Assembly: GCA_951804985.1 (NCBI GenBank)
Contig: OX638133.1
Location: 9,258,501 to 9,322,500, forward strand
Length of the DNA stretch: 64,000 nucleotides
Reading direction: 5' to 3'
DNA from: Dryomyza anilis
Lineage: Eukaryota; Arthropoda; Insecta; Diptera; Dryomyzidae
Part shown: positions 1-12,060 of the stretch, piece after piece
Layout of the letters: each line of letters opens with the position of its first letter
Numbering within the stretch: the stretch's first letter is position 1
Notes under the pieces: generated by a model
The model's database searches: none
Seen by the model: only the letters and a program-made list of their open reading frames with translations
Told to the model about the DNA's origin: nothing
Made by a program: the position numbers and the translations under genes

Positions 1-333
1 AGGGGTAAATTGAAATAAACCTACGCGCAAATTATATAAATCGGTCCTGCCACTTATATATGAAACCATCCGACAATTATAACACGGCATTGTCCTAGAA
101 ATAGATGAATTAATACCTCATATTGACCTATCACAAAACTGTTATTCCTTTCGCTGAAAGTTCTCCAATTGATAAACAGTTCATTAATAGGTGTAAAAGT
201 CTATATGGTGTGCCAATTAAACAATTCTTAGGACAACATCGTGTTAAATGGATCGGTTGATTTCATATAAAATTGAGAGCACTAGGACCAATTAATATTT
301 TATTTCCCATGGGGATATGTGACGTGACCGGTA
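1..333. other. No gene recognised
   Basis: AT-rich sequence at the window edge. There is no convincing open frame, RNA gene or repeat; it leads directly into the minisatellite that starts at 334. Confidence 0.5.
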
Positions 334-777
334 CAAATTCATATTTTCTATGAAATTCATATTTTCTATGAAAATTCATATTTTCTATGAAAATTCATAT
401 TTTCTATGAAAATTCATATTTTCTATGAAAATTCATATTTTCTATGAAATTCATATTTTCTTTGAAAATTCATATTTTCTATGAAAATTCATATTTTCTA
501 TGAAAATTCATATTTTCTATGAAAATTCATATTTTCTATGAAAATTCATATTTTCTATGAAAATTCATATTTTCTATGAAAATTCATATTTTCTATGAAA
601 TTCATATTTTCTTTGAAAATTCATATTTTCTATGAAAATTCATATTTTCTATGAAAATTCATATTTTCTATGAAAATTCATATTTTCTATGAAAATTCAG
701 TTTTTCTATCAAAAATTCAGTTTTTCTATCAAAAATTCAGATTTTCTATCAAAAATTCAGATTTTCTATCAAAAAAT
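334..777 (+). repeat. 19-bp minisatellite with a 20-bp variant tail
   Basis: The stretch from 334 to about 690 is a tandem array of the 19-mer AAAATTCATATTTTCTATG, with some 18-bp units lacking one A. The 18-bp unit followed by a TTTG variant recurs at about 461 and 612, so a 151-bp higher-order period (seven 19-mers plus one 18-mer) overlies the basic unit. From about 690 to 777 the array changes to a related 20-mer with AAAAATTCAG and TTTTCTATC blocks. A 62-codon frame opens inside the array and is a by-product of the repeat. Confidence 0.93.
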
Positions 778-924
778 TCAGAGTGTCTGTTCTCAGAACT
801 GAGTTTATCCTTTTTGTTAAGAGATTCAGACAGTTTTGAGCAACCAAGTCTATTCTAAAGAAAGACTTTGCTAATTATGCTGGTTGCATTATTGTTGTTT
901 TCATGATTAGTTCATGCTCCCGCC

Positions 925-1145
925 CTATCTTCTTATCCCGTTTAGTGCACTTTCCTCTTGCATTACAAAATAATTACAAAATACCGCAAACTCAACACAT
1001 CCTTTCGACAGATGAAAGTCATCGGTTTAAGTTGGCATCTGAATTGCAAAGTGAAATTACTGCTGAAAGCCACTACATATCAATAGCAATATCAAGCAGC
1101 AAGGACTCAACCACACACTCAATTGCACGCACACATAAATAAATA
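925..1145 (+). repeat. Conserved duplicated block 1a (mate at 50915..51112)
   Basis: About 190 bp are nearly identical to 50915..51112, with a fully identical core from about 1014 to 1088. Outside the block, similarity falls off, although a short match (GGCAACCACAA) remains about 40 bp downstream. An open frame of 79 codons covers the block and the mate holds a similar frame, but several of the few differences change amino acids and there is no recognisable domain. I treat it as a duplicated non-coding or unknown element rather than a gene. It could be an exon, a conserved regulatory element or an old repeat fragment. Confidence 0.7.
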
Positions 1146-2199
1146 AAATCACATGAGATTTCATATACATATCCTGCTATACAGTGCAACTGGCAACCAC
1201 AAATGGAAAATAATACTCAACTATTCTCTAAGGAAGATGTAATGTATTCTTCTGAAAACATGCATAAAATGGTTAAAAGTGAAAAAGGATACTAAAATTC
1301 AAAATCATTTCAATCAAACCAGAATTTAAATAAAACTCAGATATAACATAGAGGCATTTTGCATTAAATAAATATGTTTAGTAGGATATTTGGCTTATTT
1401 TTTTTCGTTTTCAATTTTTGTATTTCGATAGATTCGATGGTTTTTTCACGATTTAAAAATTCAATTTTTCAATACATAAAATTGTTACCCAATTAATCCA
1501 TATTGAAGTTCAAAGCAAGCGATTGAAAATCTTTTGAAAAAGATAATTTGTTTATATAGAAAAACAATTTATATCATTTATTTATAATTTTTATTAAAAA
1601 TTCGTTCCAAATTGAATCGAATATTGGCAGATGCCCCCTCATCAATCCCTCTAGGATTGTTAGTAGAGTAAAAAATAAGCTGTGCAAAATTTTATCGAAT
1701 TTAAATAGCGGACACAAAGATGTTGAAAATATCAAAACTATACTAAGATGAGACATTTTTGCTAGAAAATGTGTCATCAATCATTTCTCAACCCTATATC
1801 CCTATGCCAGGTTAGAAACATCGATTACCGAAAACATTTTCGACATACAAAATATTGATGAAATTTTCACAAAATTGTCTCTTCCATGAGATACGACTAA
1901 CAATATCAGGCACATCATCTATGAATCTGTTTAATAAAGAATGCATGGCTACACGGTAAAATTTTCTTTGAATATTTGATGAAGCCTTCCGTATAGTACA
2001 TAAACTTCTAATATATATGGGTCTAATAACTCTGAGTCTACAAAACGAGGAAAATATGTTCTTATGGTCTCTACATATATCATTTTATATAATTGGCGGA
2101 TGCTAAATTGTTATGCCCTTTTCAACCTTATTTGTACCACCTATAAGGTACAGGGTACATTAATTTTGTGCAGATATTGTAACGCACTTTAGGAGACGT
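1146..2199. other. No gene recognised
   Basis: AT-rich sequence with scattered poly-T and poly-A runs. A 68-codon minus-strand frame (1574..1780) has no domain and looks like chance. Confidence 0.5.
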
Positions 2200-2290
2200 G
2201 TCCGGTATGGAAAAGTTTATATATTCTTGATCGGCATCACTACCCGAGTCTGTTTAGCCATGACCGTCTATCCTTATCAGTGATGCCAAC
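2195..2290 (+). repeat. Dispersed repeat fragment (CCGAGTC / TTTAGCCATG motif)
   Basis: The segment contains TATTCTTGATCGGCATCACT, then CCGAGTC and TTTAGCCATG. A diverged relative lies at about 34780..34850 (CATCAGAGTGACTTCCTGAG then TCGATTTAGC). From memory, sequences of this kind are common in fly transposable elements. I do not assign a family. Confidence 0.45.
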
Positions 2291-3229
2291 TCATATTTTC
2301 ATTTTCCCCGATATTTTTAGCAAAATTACCTAATTGACTATAAAATTCTCCGCACAAATTTAAAGAATGTCCGAATTTCTTTAAACTTTACAGATAGATA
2401 GACAATTAGTACTCAGTTAATATGAAAATTTAAATATATGTGAAATATTGAATAAATGTGACTGAATAAATGGATCATATTAAACAAATTAATTATATTA
2501 AACTTAGTTTAAAATTGTACTGAAATGGTCAATTTATGCAGATAAAAATATTTTGAATAGGTGCAAATTTTTCGAAAATTAAATTTAACCATTTAAAGAC
2601 CTGTATAAACCAAAGTGTAATTGTAAATATATGATATTTTTGAATTTTTTTTTTCATTTTGATCATTTTTTTAATACATTTTTGTCATTGATATTTTCAG
2701 TTTGGAAATTTTAAATTTCCAATAATCGCAATCTTTAAAATACTGAAATACTGAAAGTTGAATACTTTCAACTATTAAGAGGCAAGTCAAATTTGCTGGT
2801 CTTACATTAAGTCAAAATTTATACTTTATTTAAATTCAATACATCAGATATTTTTAAAAAATTTTAAAGAAATTTATCTAGATCTAGAAATGGTATTTAA
2901 TAGATTATGTTTATTAGAAGCCAAAGAACGATCTCTCACATGATTGGAATATGAGGTATATTTCAGTTTACGATCGAATCCGATTTTACCTGCAAAATTC
3001 TAAACATACGATTTTGAATTTATTACTTTCCAAACGAATTGAAAGCGTCAAAGCATGCTGTTTAAATTCATTTAAAAAAAATATTTATTGTACTAAGATA
3101 TCGAAACTAAAAGTAAAAACGCTTGTTTTGAAATTTGCATATGAAATTCGATCAAAAGTTGGAATATGATCCTTTATTTCAATCCTTAAAAATGCAGAAA
3201 ATGTGACAGATCCTTATTAGAAATTCCCC
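2291..3229. other. AT-rich, no gene recognised
   Basis: Very AT-rich sequence with no supported gene. A 72-codon frame at 2951..3169 has no recognisable domain. Confidence 0.5.
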
Positions 3230-3420
3230 GCCAAATAGGACCATTCCCCGATTACCCACTAAGACTAAAATACCCCACACATTGGGGAATTCCCCTTCAG
3301 CAGAATGCAATGAAAATTGGTCTGTTTTTAGCAAAAATGTGGTTCGGTGTACCGAAATGAGCCAAATCGGTCAACGGACACGCCCACATCCCATACAAGT
3401 CACTTTTATGAAACTCTTTA
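3230..3420 (+). repeat. Degenerate repeat fragment resembling the family X tail
   Basis: The segment holds CCCC-rich short repeats, then AATCGGTCAACGGACACGCC and CCCATACAA. The words resemble the conserved tail of family X (36.8, 44.8 and 54.25 kb), where a 'cggt' core is combined with CACGCCC and CCCATACAA. Weak similarity, judged by eye. Confidence 0.35.
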
Positions 3421-4089
3421 GGATCCAATAACACGAAAAGTATTCATGATGTAGTTATAAAATTTAAAATGTATTGATACAATTCGCCTAAAAATATATG
3501 TTTCAAAAATGGACATGATCCGCCCACATTTGATTTGTTTATTATTTACCGATTTTTTATGCTGGGCTTTTTTGGTCTGATTGTTTTTAACACAAATAAA
3601 AGTTTTATATAATATTCTCCGACGTTTAATTTTTTTTTGTCAGCAGGGATTTTTATTGAAAAAGTCTGGTTTTACATTTGTCAAGTTTTAAATTTTGTCA
3701 TGTCCACTTAATGCAACTATAAACAATTAAATTGAATTTGATAATATTTCATGGGATTTTAAAATTGGTGAAATTTCGTATAAAATTAACATTTTGCCAT
3801 TTGAAATTGAAAATATTCCAAATAAAATTGAGAAAATTTCAAATGAAATTGGTATTTTCCATTCGAAATTGGAAAAATTTGAAGTGAAATTGTGATTTGT
3901 GAAGAAAATTCAACAATAACGCGATGGATATTAAAATTGTTTGAATATTGGCGTCAACGGATGGGCGTTTATTGAATCGTGTGATTTATGCATTATTCCC
4001 AGTTTTATTTGATTCTATTTTCAACACGAAAAATCTGATTTGATATGAAAAAATCTCAATTTGAATTGAAAAATCTTAATTCTGAATAC
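3421..4089. other. AT-rich with degenerate short tandem motifs
   Basis: From about 3720 to 4080 the words AAATTGAAAATAT, AAATTTC and AAATCT recur imperfectly, suggesting an old eroded tandem repeat. No gene is recognised. Confidence 0.4.
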
Positions 4090-4769
4090 ACTTTAAAATT
4101 AAGTATGATTTTCAACATATATCATAAAAAAACTGTCCAAACTTTATTATTAGTTAATTAATTAAAACCATTTCATATAAAATTTTATAGTATAAAATAC
4201 TTCTTTGAAAATTTTGAATTTGTGAATTTTGGACTACTTCGTTATTTTGAATTGCTTTGCTTACTTTTTTCAATTCGTATTTATTAAAAGAAGAGAAGAA
4301 CAAATGGAAGACAAAACTATTCACTCCACTCTTCTTGACTCCCATTTCATGCACCCACTCCGGTGCTTGGTGTTCGCAAGTTTCTCTCATCAAATTTGCA
4401 AGCAATCACAGGGAGAGAGAGGCAGTGCGAAACTGCGTTGCTTAAAGAGTTTCTTGATCAGTTCAATTACGCGTTTCAAGTGTGCAGGTGGTCATTAGTC
4501 AAAAATTTGTTTGTGTTTCTTTTTTATTATGATGTTTCTTTTTGTCGCGTTGAAATAACCGCTAATGTTTATAAATGTGCAATATACTTAATTAATTAGT
4601 TTACTAAATAATGTAATAGTTAAATAAGTGATATGTTTATATTTTGAGCATTAAATTAAGTGTTATAAAGAATATGCAGAAGGCATGAAATGATATTGAA
4701 TAAAAGTATACCGTGCATTGGCTTTGCTGTGACATCAAGTAAGTCAAAAGATATAGATCAAAATATATG
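4090..4769. other. Unique sequence with a GA-rich patch, no gene established
   Basis: This stretch is less AT-rich around 4320..4500 and contains a GAGAGAGAGG patch followed by CTTGATCAGTTCAATTACGC. Several short frames overlap it in both directions, none with a recognisable domain. A promoter or repeat end is possible but not supported by a paired gene. Confidence 0.35.
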
Positions 4770-6316
4770 TACACGCTGCAAAAAAAAAGGGCTCTCCCAA
4801 ACATAATTTTGCAGGCATTAACATGTGTGTTTGGAATTGACTGATAAATCATTGTAAACAGGGTTGTATTGAGACTTGAACAGTGTTGTAATGAGCTCTG
4901 ACTAGTATTATAATATCCCGGAAACATTTTAATGTTGCCCCTTAAAATGGAGTATGTTCTAATGGAAACATAATAATTACTACATCCAAATAAAATAAAT
5001 ATTTGAACCGAAACATAAATATGTTCAAAATAAAACATGATTTTGAACGACCTGAATATAAATATGTTTCCGGTGAAACATATCGGTTGTTTCAGTTCAA
5101 AAAGTAGTAATTTTGCATAGAAACATATTTAAATATTTTTGGAAAGAAATTCTGAAAATAAAATAAAAATAAAATGTGTTTTTTCTATTAATTTTTATTA
5201 AAATTCTTTAAACATGGCACAGTGGGAATTTATAATAATTGAATTCATATACAAATTTTTAAATACATAAATAAATAAACGTTTAAAACTGCAAGTACAA
5301 GTGACAGCATCAATGAATGCGCAATTGCACCAGCAGACGCGTAACCATACGTTCCAGACTGCTTATATTTGGTACAGTTACAGTTGATCTCAGTAGAGCA
5401 CAAAGCGTAGGCAAGGAATTCACGGAGGCTTTTGTAAAAATACATGCCGAATTCTGTTTGAAAATCGAAACACTGATTTTTATTTGTGGTTTTTTCACAT
5501 TAGATTCAGAAATTATATACTGTACTATATTATACTCTGTTACTTTTTGTTACACTATTTATATATTTATTTAATTTACAAATAACAAAATATTTACCGA
5601 CGCGAACACGTTTTCTCAACGAACAACAAAAGACACGTACGCAGAAAATGCCGATCACCGAGTGTCAACTTTGTATACAAGAAGAGAACTGCAAGAATAC
5701 CTTTATTTACTTTTGAATTAATTTTTTTGTTTGTTTTCAAACATCAGTATGTTTAAAATGACCCTATTCATACTTCGAACGACGACAAAAGAGACGTATG
5801 TAGAAAATTCTGCTCAACGAGTGCGAACTTCGTATACAAGATGAATGTTGGAAGAATACACTTATTTAAATCCAATTTGTATTTTGTTTGTCTTTAAACA
5901 TCAATATGTTCAAGTGATGGCAAAAGATGGCGTAGGTAGAAAATGCTGCACAACGTTGCCAACTTCGTCAGTCGATAAATTATCGAATTAAGACGAACGT
6001 TGCGAACATTCGTTGTATTTAGATTTGATTAGCATTTTTTGTGTTTCGAAACATAGTTTTAACCAAGTAAATTGCCAAGAAATAGTTCATTCAAATGCAA
6101 TTAAAATTTTATGTTGGTATTGTAACATATTTATGGTAAATTTGACAGATTCTGCTGGACAATATAATAATGTTTACACGTGCACAAAAATAAATTCAAT
6201 TTCGATTATAATTTAATTACACTTCATTCCTAATACATGTATGGTAATTTCGTATTTTCGTATTTCGTATTTAATTACATTCAAACATATTCAAACAAAT
6301 CTTTTCTATCCGTGTA
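4770..6316 (+). mobile_element. Unclassified ~1.5 kb element, copy 1 ('element A')
   Basis: This segment aligns over its whole length with 26617..28055 and in inverted orientation with 46651..47292. Both full copies begin TACACGCTGCAAAAA and end TCTATCCGTGTA, giving short imperfect terminal inverted repeats (TACACG/CGTGTA followed by A-rich sequence). No transposase frame is present, so it looks non-autonomous. The right half contains three diverged ~150-bp units (about 5598, 5775 and 5925), each with a CGACGACAAAAGA- or GGCAAAAGATGG-like motif, a GTAGAAAATGC-like motif and a CAACTTCGTATAC-like motif. Open frames inside are not conserved between copies as proteins. I could not see a clear target duplication. 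Confidence 0.8.
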
Positions 6317-6767
6317 GAAATATATATAGAAGATTCAATTTCATTTGTTTAGTTCTATCTACATTAGGCTGACAATAATTTTAAATTGAGTAAAGGACAA
6401 CCCCTAAAATAAGTCCGGATAAAGTTAGCAACATTAAAAATTTCAAATTAAATTGAAATCACGTATCCCAAACCCAATAAACTAATAAATTTTGTATGTC
6501 GTCTGTGTATGTCTTCATTCTAGTACCATGTTTTTTTTAAATTCGATTTTTTTCACGCACAAAGCTACAAAAACTTTGTTCGTATTGAACGTATACATCA
6601 AATGTATTTTTTGAAAATAGACGCGAAATTATTTGTGAATTTTAGTCAAACTTAAAAATATATTTTTTTTTTTACTTTCCAGCAACTGAATATGGATTCG
6701 GGATTTTTTTTGGAAATGGTTTTAACACAAGTTTCAATAATTTATTATAAATATATGTGAGAAATAA

Positions 6768-6795
6768 AAATTCGTGGTATATATTCCACGAATTT
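6768..6795. repeat. Short perfect hairpin
   Basis: AAATTCGTGG (6768..6777) and CCACGAATTT (6786..6795) are exact reverse complements around an 8-base TATATATT loop. No associated gene is visible. Confidence 0.75.
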
Positions 6796-7002
6796 CATGC
6801 AGATCTTCCGGAGACGTTTTCGCATCTTGCGGCTAAAGAAAATAAACTATAGTGAAATGGCCCGTCGGATTCGTGTTTTTCAAAATTACCCCAAAACCAT
6901 AATTATCATAATAAAATTTGTGCTATTTCAATCTTGCCGATTAAAGGTTTAAATAATAAATACGAGATCCATATAAATAAAAACGAGTGGTGATAAAACG
7001 GT

Positions 7003-7165
7003 TTTTTCAAGTGTATTTCAGGAAATGCTAAAAAATGTTCACTTTAAGCAGAATAAGATTTTGATGTGCCACAAAAAAATCACGCCACCACAATTATCTC
7101 AACGCGAATGCAACAATACAATTTTAATTTTGCGGCCTTTGATTTTTGAAATACACTTGAAAACC
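7003..7165. repeat. Inverted repeat, possible MITE remnant
   Basis: A GGTTTTTTCAAGTGTATTTC word at the left end is matched in reverse complement by GAAATACACTTGAAAACC at the right end, with about 125 bp between. The arrangement suggests terminal inverted repeats of a small non-autonomous element. Target duplications are not clear. Confidence 0.45.
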
Positions 7166-7334
7166 CAGTTTTGACCTTCGTACAATTTTGATTTTTAGAG
7201 GATATCTTGTAGATGAGCGAATAAATTTAATTGAACTTCTATTTTTCATTTAGAGTGGTATGGCTTATGGTTAGTGAGATGAACGGTAAACTGCAGCTCT
7301 ACCAAATAACCTGTTAGAGTCCCAGACAAAATTC

Positions 7335-7785
7335 TTTTCAGAGTCGAATCAGTTTTAAAACATATTTTCGACATATTTAAAACAGAAAAAACGGAGTTTG
7401 TATCACTAGCTGGCTATTTTCTTCCCGTTTCCCAAATATGCCATTAAAAATCCACAAAATTTACAATCTGCAATATACTTTCCAAAAATATTCAATTTAT
7501 CTGCGTATTTGCCGGAAATATGCCCGAAATATTCTTGAAAAATGCCAGAAATTTTGTCTTGAGACCCCATACAATATTTTTGGCAGGTTCGATGTAGTTT
7601 AGAAACATTTTTCGACATATTTTAAACAGACAAACGCAGAGTTTGTATGACAAGCAATCTGTATTTTGGCCGTTTACAAAATATACCTTGATCTGTTTAT
7701 GACCTGCTATAAACTTCCCAAAATTGTCCATTTATCTGTGTGTTTGCCGAAAATATGCCAGAAATTTTATCTCGTGTAGGTCATT
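7335..7785. repeat. Diverged tandem duplication (~230-bp unit)
   Basis: Two direct, diverged units start near 7340 and 7578. Both contain CGACATATTT, a (C/G)GGAGTTTGTAT- or GCAGAGTTTGTAT-like word, TTTATCTG and a TTTGCCGGAAATATGCC-like word. Fragments of the same family lie at about 19700..19900 and 38820..38960. Overlapping minus-strand frames are not supported as genes. Confidence 0.6.
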
Positions 7786-8579
7786 TTTATTTTTAAAATT
7801 TTAAATTTATAAATAGACAACTTAATTTTTTGAGTGTGGAAGAAAAAACAAAAATTGCGTTGTCATTTTTGGTATCCAAATACGAACTTAAAGACCCTGG
7901 GCGTTCATTTTGCTTAACCGAATTTCCCGAGTGGAAATTAAGTTCATAATAAAATCATTTGCTGATTAGGCTTGCCTGATTTCAAATAGAGTAATGGTCA
8001 TATTTCAACATCATTTATTATTTGTGTATAAAATTTATTTATTAGAATATTTTATTTTATTAAAATAATTTTGCTATCCAATTTTATTATAAAAGGTTTT
8101 TAATAACATCTCGATCATATTATAATTCGATTTCAATCAGTTTTTTTTTTCATAAATGTCAGATCAGGTTCCATTCAGTTTGACGTTTTTATTTCGTTTT
8201 TGTGGAAGCCATTTCATTAGGATTACCCTAGTCGACCCTGATGAGGATTATTTCAGGTGGCCTTTGGTAGGGATGCGCTATCGTATTCTGATCAGAAACG
8301 GATGCGAAATAAGGATGAACTTAACCAAATTTCACGAATAAAATACGCCTTTCTCTGAATCCGATGACGGGGTATTACATTCATATTGGTTTTATTTACT
8401 TATTCAATTATTTTGTAGATATATATTTCATTTAGTAATGCATTTCTTCATACATATATTTTTTTTATATCCAAATCCAAATCTCCTTCGCTTTTTTACA
8501 CCTCTATTTTTTTATTACATCGTTATTTTCATTCTGCACTTTAGTCTTAAGTACCACTTGAGTTCTAATTACCTTCAAA
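7786..8579. other. AT-rich, no gene
   Basis: No recognisable gene or element. A 61-codon frame at 8156..8341 has no domain that I can identify. Confidence 0.45.
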
Positions 8580-8775
8580 TCAGAGATGCGGAAATGATTC
8601 TCGCAATGCAGAGTTTTGTCAACCGCAACTGCGTAAATAAATGTAATTTCGAATCCACAGGAAATACTGAGGCAAGGTCCTTGCCAAACAAATTAAAATC
8701 TTTCTTAAAAGCATTGCAAAATTTCTTAAGAAATTCTCTTTCTTTGAAACACTTAAATTAAATGGTGCGTAAAGA
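8580..8775 (+). repeat. Conserved duplicated block 2a (mate at 54990..55335)
   Basis: Three short blocks occur here in the same order as at 54990..55335: CAACCGCAACTGCGTAAATAA (exact in both), CTTAAAAGCATTGCAAA (exact in both) and TTAAATGGTGCGT. The sequence between the blocks is diverged and differs in length. The upstream words GCGGAAATG also match. A 107-codon frame spans the first two blocks but is not maintained in the mate, so protein coding is unlikely. Confidence 0.6.
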
Positions 8776-9590
8776 AGGGTCAAGTACACTTACTAAATCT
8801 TAAATTCAAAATGAAAAATTTAAGCAGTAAATTTTTGCTTCTGCTAAGCTGTTACCTTTGTTTGAAATTAAATTCAATATAAACTTCATTGCTGTTTAAT
8901 AAAATATAAAATAAAAATAGCGAGGTATATTACAAGGATTAACTGAAATTACTTGCTATCATTCGTTCCATCATTCTGTCTCGATTTGCATCAGCCATTC
9001 ACGTGAACTCAGTTTGAGTGCTAATTGGCGGAAGTTGATGCTGTACGATTTCAATTTCGGTTCGAGTTCGCGCCATTGAAAAAATGTCACAGCTGTAAAA
9101 AAAAAATATTTTTTCCTTTAGACGTATAAGGGAAAATGTAAATATGTGATATATTTTAAAACAACGTCGTAGATTTCAAAAATTTCACACATAACGACAT
9201 GAGTTTTTATATTATTGAAAAATGTTCATGAGAATCAGAGTAATCGATTATCTAATTTAAAATGGTAAAGCATCAATAATATATGCTTCGTATAACATGA
9301 CACTTTATACGATTCCATGGTTTTCATGTCGGTTCTTCAATTATTAAAACAAAATAAATCAATTCTTAACCTAAAAATGAAACAATGCAATGCAATTCAG
9401 TATGCAATTCAGTCAATACATATTTGGCCTAAATACGATATCTTTAGTTCATACCAAAATTTTTTAAAATTATGAAAATATCGATGTCTGGAACTGAGTA
9501 TGATACATGCCAATATTAGCATATCTAGTTATGCAAAGTTTAAGTGAACAATTCGTTACCTTTAGATATTTTTACGCATAATAACTATTG
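8776..9590. other. Unique AT-rich sequence, no gene
   Basis: No gene recognised. The part from 8940 to 9080 is less AT-rich and may be functional non-coding DNA, but no motif decides this. Confidence 0.4.
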
Positions 9591-9898
9591 TAGCGTCGGT
9601 AGCTCAATGTAAGTGCGTTGGACTGCGCGCCGAAAGGTCCCAGGTTCAAGCATGGACTGGGGCTAACAACATCTTTTCATAGAAACATTTTTCTATACCG
9701 CGTTACCTCTTGGCAGTAAATGGCAAACCTACGAGAGTAAAACATTGCGTATAGAAAGCTCTCACCCGCCGTTCGGATGCGGCATTAAACTGTAGGTCTC
9801 ACCACTTTGAGTACAAATATAACACGCACAGCTGAAAATGGTGAAAGAGCTCGGCCTAAGTTCTTATAGTTGCGCCAAAATATTATATTATTATTAAT
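9591..9898 (+). mobile_element. tRNA-derived SINE, copy 1
   Basis: The head has tRNA-like internal promoter boxes: TAGCTCAATG as a slightly decayed A box and GGTTCAAGCAT as a B box. The body (CTATACCGCGTTACCTC, GGCAAACCTACGAGAGTAAA, AAACTGTAGGTC, GAGCTCGGCCTAA) ends in an ATT-rich tail. Other copies are at 20074, 34248 and 34881. From memory the 3' part resembles the 3' tail of dipteran I/LOA-type LINEs, which would supply the retrotransposition machinery. The A-box region is mutated here, so this copy is probably silent. Confidence 0.88.
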
Positions 9899-9940
9899 AA
9901 AATAAAAAAAATATAGTTTAAGTATAAAATTATATAATAT

Positions 9941-10452
9941 TGTTACTAAAAGAGGAAATTTGATCAACTGTGCTAGAGTAAATGAAACGCAAGACAATTC
10001 AGCGCACTAAGCAATGTGCTAGAAAGAGACGGAAGATCATTCAGTGCACTGAGGAAATGTGCGAGAAAGAGATAGCAGATCAGGGCATTAACAACACATA
10101 AGTGCGAATGAGATGCCAATAGCATACGTCATTCACGAAACGAGTAGAAGGTTCTCGAAACATGTCGAAGCTTGTCGAAACGTGTCGAACTGATGCATGC
10201 AGTATATAAGGGCATAGCACTTCAGTAGTAATAGGAAAGTGGTCGAGTGCGTCTCGTGTGAGAACAATCTCAAGTTAAATAGTGGACATGCAGCAGTTGT
10301 TAGAATTTGTTATTAGTAAAGTTGTTTATTAAAGTGAATCAATAAAGTTAATTATTATAATTTAAACCAAACATAAGATTGTTTTTATTTTGTACACAAT
10401 CCAGAGATACGAACTTGTAGAACAGTTTTCCGTAGACTGAATTTTCGTAACA
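9941..10452 (+). mobile_element. Solo LTR, Ty3/gypsy-like, complete
   Basis: The 512-bp element runs from TGTTAC to GTAACA, as expected for LTR ends, and is flanked by the 4-bp direct repeat ATAT (9937..9940 and 10453..10456). It contains a TATA-like TATATAAG at about 10203 and AATAAA at 10341..10346, consistent with U3 and R regions. Three other copies in the window (complement 23613..24147, complement 45948..46171, 62600..62875) define the ends. A 4-bp ATAT target is typical of several gypsy-group elements in flies. No internal coding region is attached, so it is a solo LTR left by recombination. Confidence 0.86.
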
Positions 10453-10479
10453 ATATAAATAAAAAAAAATGTCAGTTTA

Positions 10480-10747
10480 AAAAAGTGAAAAAATGTATAT
10501 TGTGTAAAAAAATTAGTAGCCTAAATATACTTTTTACGTTAAAATGAAATATAAACATAAATATGTTTACATGTAAATAAAATGTTTTTCATATTTAAAT
10601 GTGAACGAAAACAAAAATATGTTTGAATGTCATTATAATAATGCTTAGCAATGCAATAACACTTTTGTTTTTTGCAAAAAGCGCCAAAGATATATGTAAT
10701 ACCCGCAAAATTATGTTTGAGAGAGCCGGTGTTTGTTTTTGCAGCGT
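10480..10747 (-). mobile_element. Diverged remnant related to element A
   Basis: On the minus strand it begins ACGCTGCAAAAACAAACACC followed by GGCTCTCTCAAACATAATTTTGC, closely matching the left end of element A at 4770 and 26617. Further in, words such as AAACATAAATATGTTT also match. The rest is too diverged to align by eye. Confidence 0.55.
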
Positions 10748-11972
10748 TTAGTTAATACTCAAAACGAAAGATACTTTAACAATAACTATGTAAAATTGCT
10801 ATAATTTATAAAATTTCGTCCGCATATAGGGCATATTATTATCGCCATAACCTTTTTAAATATGACTTATTTACCACATTTTATTTATCTTCAGTGATAT
10901 AATATTATTTTGCAAAAACAAATCCTTCTTCGAAAGCACAATTTTTTCTGATAAATTTACAAAATTAAATAAAAAGTTATATTGGCATCCTTGAATTTGT
11001 TTCATGAATATTAATGACGGATCATTTATTACGCAAACGTGTGTAATGTGGAGCATCAAATTGTTTTTTAATTTATTTATTTTATTTTAAATATTTATTG
11101 CAATTACATTGCAATGCACGTAGCCTTCATTTGTTGCTGCAGCTGGTCTGAGTATTTAATCATTGAATAACAGAACTGTCAAACATTTGAGTAGAATCAT
11201 TAATTATTTTGCATATTTCATAATGCGTCATATTGTGTTGATAAATACACAAATGCACTTGAAGGTAATAAAAATTATTAATAAATTAAAGAATTCATTA
11301 CTTTACTTCATATTAAAAAAAAAAAAATGGTCGAAAATAATGTAAATTACAAATGTAAGATATACTTAAATAAATACAGACTCAAATAAGTATTAATACC
11401 AGACTCAAATAAGTATTAATACCAGACTCTAATAAGTATTAATTAAAATACTCCAACGCATAAAAATAAATATCATACTCAGCTATTTTACCAGTTTTTT
11501 TTTTGCTTTTCGGTCGGTATCATTATCATCTTGCAATTAAATTCGTAATTTCTAACAACAGGCTATGCTGTCTGACTTATATGTCTGCAAATATGTTGTC
11601 TGTGTTTATTTATTTTTTCTTTTATTTTCATTTTCATTGTTCTTATTATGCCATAGAGCTCAGAATAACATATAAAGTCGTTTAAGATTCATACAGAATG
11701 CTAAAAACTCCTCTGGAGTGTTATTAAATTGGGGAAATGATATGTGCTACATTATTATGATGGCAACACAAAACAGAATTTTATGTAGGATATTTAGATT
11801 ATAATAGAGACGGTTGCTAGAAATAGAAAGTGGATGAATGTTTTAACATTTTTTTTTTATTTTCTTTTATTTTTCTCTTGTTTTTAATATATAAAGTGTT
11901 TTTAAATTTAAAATTTAACTAGTTATATATAAAATTTAGTTTTATAATAAAATCCGAATAACTTCCTTTTAG
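10748..11972. other. AT-rich, no gene
   Basis: No gene supported. It contains a small tandem repeat at 11379..11445 and poly-A or poly-T runs. Confidence 0.5.
11379..11445 (+). repeat. 24-bp direct repeat, three units
   Basis: GACTCAAATAAGTATTAATA followed by CCA occurs three times in tandem, with the last unit slightly changed. Confidence 0.85.
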
Positions 11973-12046
11973 AAAAAAAGAAAGAAAGAAAGAAAGAAAG
12001 ATAGAAAGAAAGAAATTTAAAAAGAAAAAAATATAAAGAAAGAAAG
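11973..12046 (+). repeat. GAAA microsatellite
   Basis: Interrupted (GAAA)n tract directly in front of the first of the three LTR-like units at 12061. Similar tracts close unit 1 (about 12350..12393) and unit 2 (about 12690..12755). Confidence 0.85.
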
Positions 12047-12060
12047 AATGAGAGGATTCA

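Larger units (their letters stand above)
6317..7329. other. AT-rich intergenic, no gene
   Basis: No supported gene. It contains a perfect 10-bp-arm hairpin (6768..6795) and a wider inverted repeat (7003..7165), listed separately. Confidence 0.5.

Noticed and set aside
334..777. CRISPR-like array
   Set aside because: Units are contiguous 19-mers without unique spacers, and the DNA is from a eukaryote.
4380..4500. Promoter with GAGA element and initiator-like TCAGTT
   Set aside because: No gene follows in either direction; the motif words are short and frequent by chance.
5245..5574. Overlapping frames in element A (copy at 27022..27309 similar)
   Set aside because: The two copies share DNA similarity but the frames differ at their ends, and no transposase or other domain is present.
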